Assembly: GCF_964340395.1 (NCBI RefSeq)
Contig: NC_135551.1
Location: forward strand, 12,045,379 to 12,109,378
Reading direction: 5' to 3'
DNA: 64,000 nt
Origin: Glandiceps talaboti
Taxonomy: Eukaryota > Hemichordata > Enteropneusta > Spengelidae
The stretch's first letter is position 1, and each line of letters opens with the position of its first letter. The notes beneath the pieces were generated by a model. It saw nothing but the letters and a program-made list of their open reading frames with translations. It did not search any database and was not told the DNA's origin. Both the position numbers and the translations under genes were made by a program. This document shows positions 57,412 to 64,000 of this stretch, in pieces.

Positions 57412-57880
57412 AACAAGTGATCGACCTATCGGTTAGAATAGCTTCACTGGTTTTTTTTGTGTTTTTTTATTTTGGTAACATGTAGAAGTGGTTCAGTTCT
57501 TCAGCTCTTCACTATGTAGTTTTGTTTTAGCAATGTAATAAAGTGGTTAGTGGTTTCATATGATGTCTCACTATAAATCACACTTCACAAGGAAAGTTGG
57601 TAAAATATTGTACTTTTATATTATAGTCACCATACTGTTATGAAAAGTACACAAAATCTCAGAAAAATAATGACTGGGAAATGCACACACACAAAAAGGA
57701 TTTTTGAGGTTGGCTATAAATAATTCCAGTGTCTTACAGCTTTAACCCTGGAAAATTTTAATGATAAATGAAATAAACTAAGTATCTAAAATAATTTTGA
57801 GGCAATTCGAATTTTCATTTTCTAACAAATTTACCAAAAACACCATCCATAATTGTCAACAACATTCAACTTATAGTAGA
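57412..57880 (+). repeat. Dispersed repeat, partner of 405-870
   Basis: Same orientation and landmarks as 405-870 (CGACCTATCGGTTAGAATAG, ACATGTAGAAGTGGTTCAG, a block ending ATATGATGTCTCAC, CAACAACATTCAACTT). Confidence 0.6.
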
Positions 57881-57948
57881 CCTAACATCGTCTCATATTT
57901 TAATTTAATAGTCTGTGGACTTGCTTGCAGGTGGTGCACATATTTCGT

Positions 57949-58037
57949 TTGTCCTGCTTGCATATGGAACAAGTCACCCTTCGGTGTTGTGGGTCTTGTC
58001 AGTAATATAGACCCGTGCCCGTCTGCAAGCAGGACTA
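57949..58037. mobile_element. Shortened relative of the TAGTCCTGCTT MITE
   Basis: The left end TTGTCCTGCTTGCATATGGA and right end GTCTGCAAGCAGGACTA are the family termini. The interior differs from the 118-bp copies and is about 89 bp. A partial third terminus (GCAAGCTGGACTA) follows at 58050. Confidence 0.5.
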
Positions 58038-58489
58038 GCATTTTGTATGCAAGCTGGACTAAATTTAGTCAAGTGTTCAAAGCTGAATGTGACATGGCAA
58101 GATACATCGTGTAAATCGGAATTGTAGACCTACTTATCTCGACAAAAAATAAATATTTCGCTAATCATAACTGAAAAGGTCTTGTCTGAAAATGCTTCAA
58201 TCTCAATGACAGAGATGCAGAGCGCTAGCATCTTCCAACAGTACGTCATATGCGTCAAGCGAAAGGTACTAGGTCTACTGTCTCCTGAATAACTGTCCCT
58301 CGCTTTTGAGCTGCTAGGTTCATTGACTAAAATAAACCATTATTAGGTAGAAGACATCACAAAATACTATTATTAACTTTTTATCATTCGTTTTTGAAAA
58401 TTCACAATGTTTCACCGTTAAAGTGATTTTTAAAAAGCAACAAGACATCATATCACCAGCTTTTAACGAAAAGGTGAAACAAAAGTCTG

Positions 58490-59325
58490 GACTGCAATCT
58501 CATGACTACTTTTTTGAGTCCCTGCCGGCCGAAGTTCAGGATGGGGACTTATGGATTGGGTTCCGTCCGTCCGTCTGCCCAGAGTCGTTTCTTGGAGATG
58601 CCTGGAACGCTTTTTTTCAAACTTGGCACAGGGGCAACATACAATGGCATACATATGCACATCAATTTGTTTCATGATGGCCGCCTAGCAGCCATTTTGT
58701 TTGCGAATTTTTCTAAAGCCATAACTCTGACATGCTTGAACAGATCTCATTCAAAGGTGGTAGTAGCACAGTGTTTTATGACATACATGTGCATATTCAT
58801 TGTTGTCATGATACGATCCAATATGGCTGCCTAGCAGCCATTTTGTTTGCGAATTTTCCATGTCCAAAGCCATAACTCAGACATGCTTGAACAGATGTCA
58901 TTCAAAGTTGGTATTAGGACAGTGTTCTATGACATACATGTGCATATCCATTTTCGTCGTGATACAATCTGATATGGCTGCCTGGCAGCAATTTTGTTGG
59001 TGCAGTTTTCATGTCCAAAGCCATAACTCAGACATGCTTGAACAGGTCCCCCCCCCCATAACCCTACACATCCTTTATTGTTGAATGGTTTATTCCATCA
59101 CATCATCTTGAAGAGTAGGCATGCCCCATGTCCAACGAGGAGACACAACATGAGTAGGCATGTTCCATGTCCAACAAGCAGACACAACATATCTAAGTCT
59201 GTTTGATTTAGGTTCACAAGTGTTGTTGTGTGATCAGAGTAGTGATATCAAGAAAATGCTGACATAAACTGCCTTAAAACCCAATCATAGCGGGGACTAT
59301 ATGTCATTCTCAATGACTTGTTGAT
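58490..59325 (-). repeat. Dispersed repeat with 151-bp monomers (copy 3)
   Basis: Inverted like copy 2. It begins with the CCGTCCGTCCGTCTG segment, continues with about three monomers (phrase ACAGTGTTYTATGACATAC at 58768 and 58919, spacing 151), and ends with CCCAATCATAGCGGGGAC and CTCAATGACTTGTTGA. The right edge joins directly to the truncated Harbinger-like element at 59325. Confidence 0.8.
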
Positions 59326-60881
59326 TGTGACTCTGTGGATTGCTTGACTGTCTTGCATCTACTTTATAAGATCCCGGGTATTAGCACTATCATAATTGTA
59401 ATTATTGACTACACAGGGTAAATATATTCCAAAAGGAGTTTAATAGCATCTTGACAGTGAAATGTGGGGTGTGGGGGGGGGGGGGGAGCTTGAGAAGGGA
59501 ATGTGTACATGTCTTATTGGGGGGGGGGGGGGAGACCCCCTAGAAGCCCTGAAGGTTTTTTACTCCGAAAAGTCAATTTTGAGACTATTCAGACCCTTTC
59601 AGACAATAATTTCCAAACTTTACAAGACAGCACCAACATGTAAAAAGAAAAAATATTTTTGAAATATTAAGTTTGATAGCATCTTGACAGTAAGCCAATT
59701 TTTATAAGCTATTCAGACCCTTTCAAGCAATAACTCAATCCATGCTTTACAAGACAGCACCATCAAGTATCAGAAACTATTCTTTATAACTTACATAGGG
59801 TTGAAATATGTTCTTAAAAAGTTATATGGCATCAGCATATACATGTAGTAAAGGTCAGCACATCTAATGGTAGTATCATTGGTAGGGGAGATTTGGAGTT
59901 TAAGGCAACTTAAGACTATCTAGGCAACCATTTCATTTATTTAAAAGACAACATCATCTCAAATTAGAATTGGGTGAAAATATTTTAGAAAAGTTCAATA
60001 CCATTATGACAGTAAAAATGTTGTTGGTGCATCTGATTGTTGGTTGAATGCATGGGTGACCTCTGGGGGTGAGGGAGGCCTTGGGGTTTTTCCCCCTGGC
60101 AGATCTGCAGTTTTTTGCTTCTATTAAGGCAATGTTTAGGTTATTCATAGCCTTTGAGGTAATATTTCCAAGCTTCAAATAGCTAACGTAAATGTAAGTT
60201 TTAAATGAGATTCCCATGTCACATAAAAATGGCCCCGTAACATTGGTACAGTGTCATTAATATTGCATGTATAGTAAAGTCACTGGTATATTAGAGAACT
60301 TTAGGTGGTCATACCTAGTGTATAATAGAAACTGGAATCTGATGAGATGTGGTGATTTGTAGTGTCAATAACATGTAGTGTCCAAAATAGAAAGTGTATT
60401 AATCCCTTCTGACAAGTTCATAGTAACGAGTAGGGAACATTATAGATAACTCCTTTTATAAACTATCTATGAAGATTACCATTACGAAACCTTCAAGTTC
60501 ATCTTTGCCCAAAAGTGCAATATAAGTGAAGCACTGATTGTGAAACAGCCAAGCATTTACATGACATGTTCTGTAACTAGTGTGGTAGCTAGGTATATGT
60601 ATATGTATAGTTATGTTTGAACTAATAAGTAATATTAAAGAATTCATGTAAGAAACAGGAACAAGAACAAATATTGACATGTACCACATTTCAGACAAGG
60701 CTATATGCCATTGTAAAAAAAGGATTTTTTCTTCCATCACAACCCAAAACACAATGAACCCCCTATCCACAATTTTGAAAACAGCATGACCCCCCCTACT
60801 GCCAATTTCAAAAACAAGGTGACACCCCCTCCTAATCCACCAACCCCCCCCCCCCCCCAGCCGAAGAAACTGACCGGTCCC
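59325..60881. mobile_element. GGGACCGGTC Harbinger-like element, inverted, truncated
   Basis: It runs collinearly, in inverted orientation, with 22790-21224: GACTGTCTTGCATCTACTTT near 59350, GGCAATGTTTAGGTTATTCA near 60130, and the terminus GAAGAAACTGACCGGTCCC ending at 60881, followed by TAA. The other terminus is missing, replaced by the end of the 151-bp repeat. No coding capacity. Confidence 0.7.
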
Positions 60882-60939
60882 TAAAACAGGACCACGTCTA
60901 TAACAACGTCTATTGGTATTAATTTTTTAAATTTTACAG

Positions 60940-61250
60940 TATCTAGAGGTCAAATGACAAAAGTTGTAGTCATTTGCATAATTACTTATTAATAATTACG
61001 CTATATTTTAAGAAAGCTTAATTTGATACATGCATTGATACACTTTACTGATGTAGTTTTTTAATTGCAATCAGTCATTTGTATAATTAATGATTTGAGA
61101 ATGCAAGCTTTAAATTCCACGAGATTTGGTATACACGATGATGATAACAAATTGCATGTGTCTCATAAAGCTAGATTATTAATTTGTATAATTAATGATT
61201 TTCAGTAATTATCAATCTATCTTAGTAGTGTAAGTATACAAACTTAACAT
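60940..61250. repeat. AT-rich dispersed repeat (TTTGCATAAT family)
   Basis: Three diverged units with CATTTGYATAATTAATGATT and ...TAATTA.G.TATATYTTA, as at 9420, 10120 and 11730. No gene. Confidence 0.5.
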
Positions 61251-61519
61251 ATTTTTATACTTTGATGCAACTATTTGTCAATTAAGGGGAATGTGTCATA
61301 TATGATAGCTGTAGCCAAGGTTTGCATTTCTACAATTATTGTGTGTAGGAATGAAAATCTAAAGACTTTGCCCTTATAGAAGGCATTCAGTTTAAATCTG
61401 GTTGATGAAGTACTGGTTCCATTCTATATCTATAAAGTGTGTTGACCATTGTCCTGAAACAAGTTCTATTGAAATAATGATATTATTTACATCTCTGAAC
61501 AAAATTACATCACACAATT

Positions 61520-62310
61520 TATGTTTGATTTCACAGACAGGACATATCATTCACATAACTGAAACATATAGTCTGTTTGATTTCACAGACAGGACATATC
61601 ATTCACATAACTGAAACATATAGTCTGTTTGATTTCACAGACAGGACATATCATTCACATAACTGAAACATATAGTATGTTTGATTTCACAGACAGGACA
61701 TATCATTCACATAACTGAAACATATAGTCTGTTTGATTTCACAGACAGGACATATCATTCACATAACTGAAACATATAGTCTGTTTGATTTCACAGACAG
61801 GACATATCATTCACATAACTGAAACATATAATATGTTTGATTTCACAGACAGGACATATCATTCACGTAACTGAAACATATAGTATGTTTGATTTCACAG
61901 ACAGGACATATCATTCACATAACTGAAACATATAGTATGTTTGATTTCACAGACAGGACATATCATTCACATAACTGAAACATATAGTCTGTTTGATTTC
62001 ACAGACAGGACATATCATTCACATAACTGAAACATGTAGTATGTTTGATTTCACAGACAGGACATATCATTCACATAACTAAAACATATAGTATGTTTGA
62101 TTTCACAGACAGGACATATCATTCACATAACTGAAACATATAGTCTGTTTGATTTCACAGACAGTACATATCATTCACATAACTGAAACATATAGTCTGT
62201 TTGATTTCACAGACAGTACATATCATTCACATAACTGAAACATATAGTCTGTTTGATTTCACAGACAGTACATATCATTCACATAACTGAAACATATTGT
62301 CTGTTTGATT
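61520..62310. repeat. 52-bp minisatellite, about 15 copies
   Basis: The unit is GTTTGATTTCACAGACAGGA then CATATCATTCACATAACTGA then AACATATAGTCT. The phrase TTTGATTTCACAG in each unit resembles a 3' splice site. The first unit begins inside the sequence at about 61520. Confidence 0.9.
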
Positions 62311-62402
62311 TCATCATAAACAGAACATTCTTGGAATGGTATAGCTGATTCAACATATTCTATATCACAGCAAAGGCAGAATAGGATGAATTGATGTCAC
62401 AG

Positions 62403-62435
62403 GAATTGTCAAGCAAGATTTCAAAATGAAAACAG
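62403..62435 (+). CDS. Possible host-gene micro-exon
   Basis: 33 nt between TTGATGTCACAG and GTAGGTACT. The frame that joins exon B in phase (GA completing the last G) reads IVKQDFKMKT and leaves one base again. Consistent splice signals and phase, but a one-in-three phase match in a 33-nt segment is weak support, and other exons could lie in between. Confidence 0.2.
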
Positions 62436-62499
62436 GTAGGTACTGTCTGCAAGGACATTGTGATACTTCAAAATGGGTTTAAATCTACTCTAGCTGTAA

Positions 62500-62631
62500 C
62501 TAGAATGTTTTTAGCACAACTGATCTGAGGTTCAGTAGTGCTATAGGCACAGTGTGGTGTCTGTCTGTCTGTCTGTCTGTAGATGTATGTATGTATGTAT
62601 GTATGTATGTATGTATGTATGTATGTATGTA

Positions 62632-62697
<66 letters not shown>

Positions 62698-63180
62698 ATT
62701 TAAACTCCAAAACCACCAGACCGATTGACTTGTGAAATTTGGTAAGGATATTACTTGTGGTGTCTAGTTGGGAAATTGTTCAAAGTAAATGATTGCATCA
62801 TTCTAAGGTTTGTGATTTGGGTATAAAATGTCATTTAAAAAAATTAAACTAAAAAACTACAGGTTAGATTTGTCTGAAAACTTGGTGAGAACATTCCTAG
62901 AGGTGTGTAGAATAAGAATTGTTCATTACATGATGATACCATGAGTGACATGCAAATGAGGTATAAAAACATGTCTTTTTGGTCTAAAATCTTTAATTTC
63001 AAAAGTACTTGATTTGGCTGACAATTTTACAGAGATGTCTCTGGAAATGTCATGTTCAAGGGATATTGATTACATGATGATCCCCCTGAATGATATGCAG
63101 ATAAGTGCTAAAAACATGATGTTTTGTGTCAGATTTCTCTCATGAATATTTAGCCAGATAGGGTTGTACAGAAATATTAT
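62500..63180. repeat. Dispersed repeat: GCACAACTGA palindrome, microsatellites, tandem units
   Basis: Second copy of the three-part repeat at 56590. TTTTTAGCACAACTGA ... GGTTCAGTAGTGCTATAGGC is followed by (CTGT)n at 62560-62580, (ATGT)n at 62585-62635 and (GT)n at 62638-62694, then CATGATGATNCCAT units. The simple repeats produce false frames (poly-TH). Confidence 0.65.
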
Positions 63181-63354
63181 TGTTAATCTAATTAAATCAT
63201 TAAAACTTTTATGGAATACTTAGCAAAATGTAACATGTATGCACGTTAGTGGCACTTGAATTATCCCTCCTTGAGGTTGCTTGGAAAAATTAGCAAAGTT
63301 TTAACACAAAGTGACCCAATGGCTCACATTAAAGTCTGTCAGTGAAGGAAAGGC

Positions 63355-63895
63355 AAGTGAATAAACATTCTAAAAAATGTATGCAGATATGCCTAGTAAC
63401 AAGACCACACCCATAGCAATAGTTAAAAGATAGTTAAACCATAGTGTATATTGTAGATATAACATGGATGGGTAGGAATGGGAGAAAATCTTCAAGAAAT
63501 GGATGCAGATATGCCTAGTAACAAGACCACACCCATAGCAATAGTTAAATGATAGTTAAACCATAGTGTATATTGTAGATATAACATGGATGGGTAGGAA
63601 TGGGAGAATATCTTCAAGAAATGTATGCAGATATGCCTAGCAACAAGACCACACCCATAGCAACTGTTAAATGATAGTTAAACCACAGTGTTTTTTGTAG
63701 ATATAACATGGATGGGTAGGAATGGGAGTAAATCTTCAAGAAATGTATGCAGATATGCCTAGTAACAAGCCACACCCATAGCAATAGTTAAATGATAGTT
63801 AAACCATAGTGTATATTGTAGATATAACATGGATGGGTAGGAATGCGAGAATATCTTCAAGAAATGTATGCAAATATGTATGTCTTGCAACAAGA
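63355..63895. repeat. 122-bp tandem array, about 4.4 copies
   Basis: ATGCAGATATGCCTAGTAAC recurs at 63381, 63503, 63625 and 63747, exactly 122 bp apart. Each unit also holds ACCACACCCATAGCAATAG and ATGGATGGGTAGGAATG. The unit relates to 56590-56650 (GCCTAGCAACAGGACCACAC). Confidence 0.85.
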
Positions 63896-64000
63896 CCATA
63901 TAATCATCATAGAATTTAGAAAATTGAAGTTTTTTCTTTTATTACTGTACATACATTTATATCCACAACACACACATCTTCATCACAAGGACAATAGCTA

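Noticed and set aside
62468-62716. Histidine/threonine-rich and tyrosine-rich open frame
   Set aside because: Translation of GT, ATGT and CTGT microsatellites.

Overview
This is a window of a large, repeat-rich metazoan genome: introns with GT-AG borders, AATAAA signals, LINEs, many short inverted-repeat transposons, minisatellites and microsatellites, and almost no host coding sequence. The mix of transposon families fits a marine invertebrate, perhaps a non-vertebrate deuterostome such as a lancelet or hemichordate. That placement is inference only.

Layout. 1-1.56 kb: a dispersed repeat, then an inverted-repeat element carrying a 118-bp MITE. 1.94-6.70 kb: a 5'-truncated L1/Tx1-type LINE (minus strand) with a poly(A) tail and probable target duplication. 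8.4-9.4 kb: first of three copies of a repeat with 151-bp monomers. 9.66-9.85 kb: a near-perfect palindrome. 10.37-11.72 kb: a hAT-like non-autonomous element. 12.77-20.82 kb: an almost intact two-gene DNA transposon of ISL2EU (IS4EU) type. It has a spliced THAP-DDE transposase on the plus strand and a six-exon SWIM/YqaJ-nuclease gene on the minus strand, converging on a fold-back and a minisatellite. 21.2-32.6 kb and 59.3-60.9 kb: G/C-run-rich elements with TAA/TTA duplications (Harbinger-like) and their fragments. 34.97-38.04 kb: a 5'-truncated CR1/L2-type LINE split by a 484-bp MITE with a perfect 7-bp duplication. 39.9-44.0 kb: a plus-strand LINE with an ORF1 remnant, endonuclease and RT. 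44.3-47.5 kb: several small TIR elements, including two neighbouring copies of an element built from inverted arrays of an ACTCGGCCCA word. 48.2-49.1 kb: second 151-bp repeat copy. 49.76-51.39 kb: a 59-bp satellite.

52.09-54.60 kb holds the only good host-gene signal: two phase-compatible plus-strand exons, each with its splice donor amplified into a minisatellite (about 41 bp and 35 bp). The rest, to 64 kb, is dispersed repeats, a third 151-bp repeat copy, a 52-bp array, simple repeats and a 122-bp tandem array.

The transposase/nuclease pair and the splice-site-derived minisatellites are the items most worth a second look. No tRNA, rRNA or CRISPR was found. Superfamily names rest on motifs and target duplications read by eye, not on searches.
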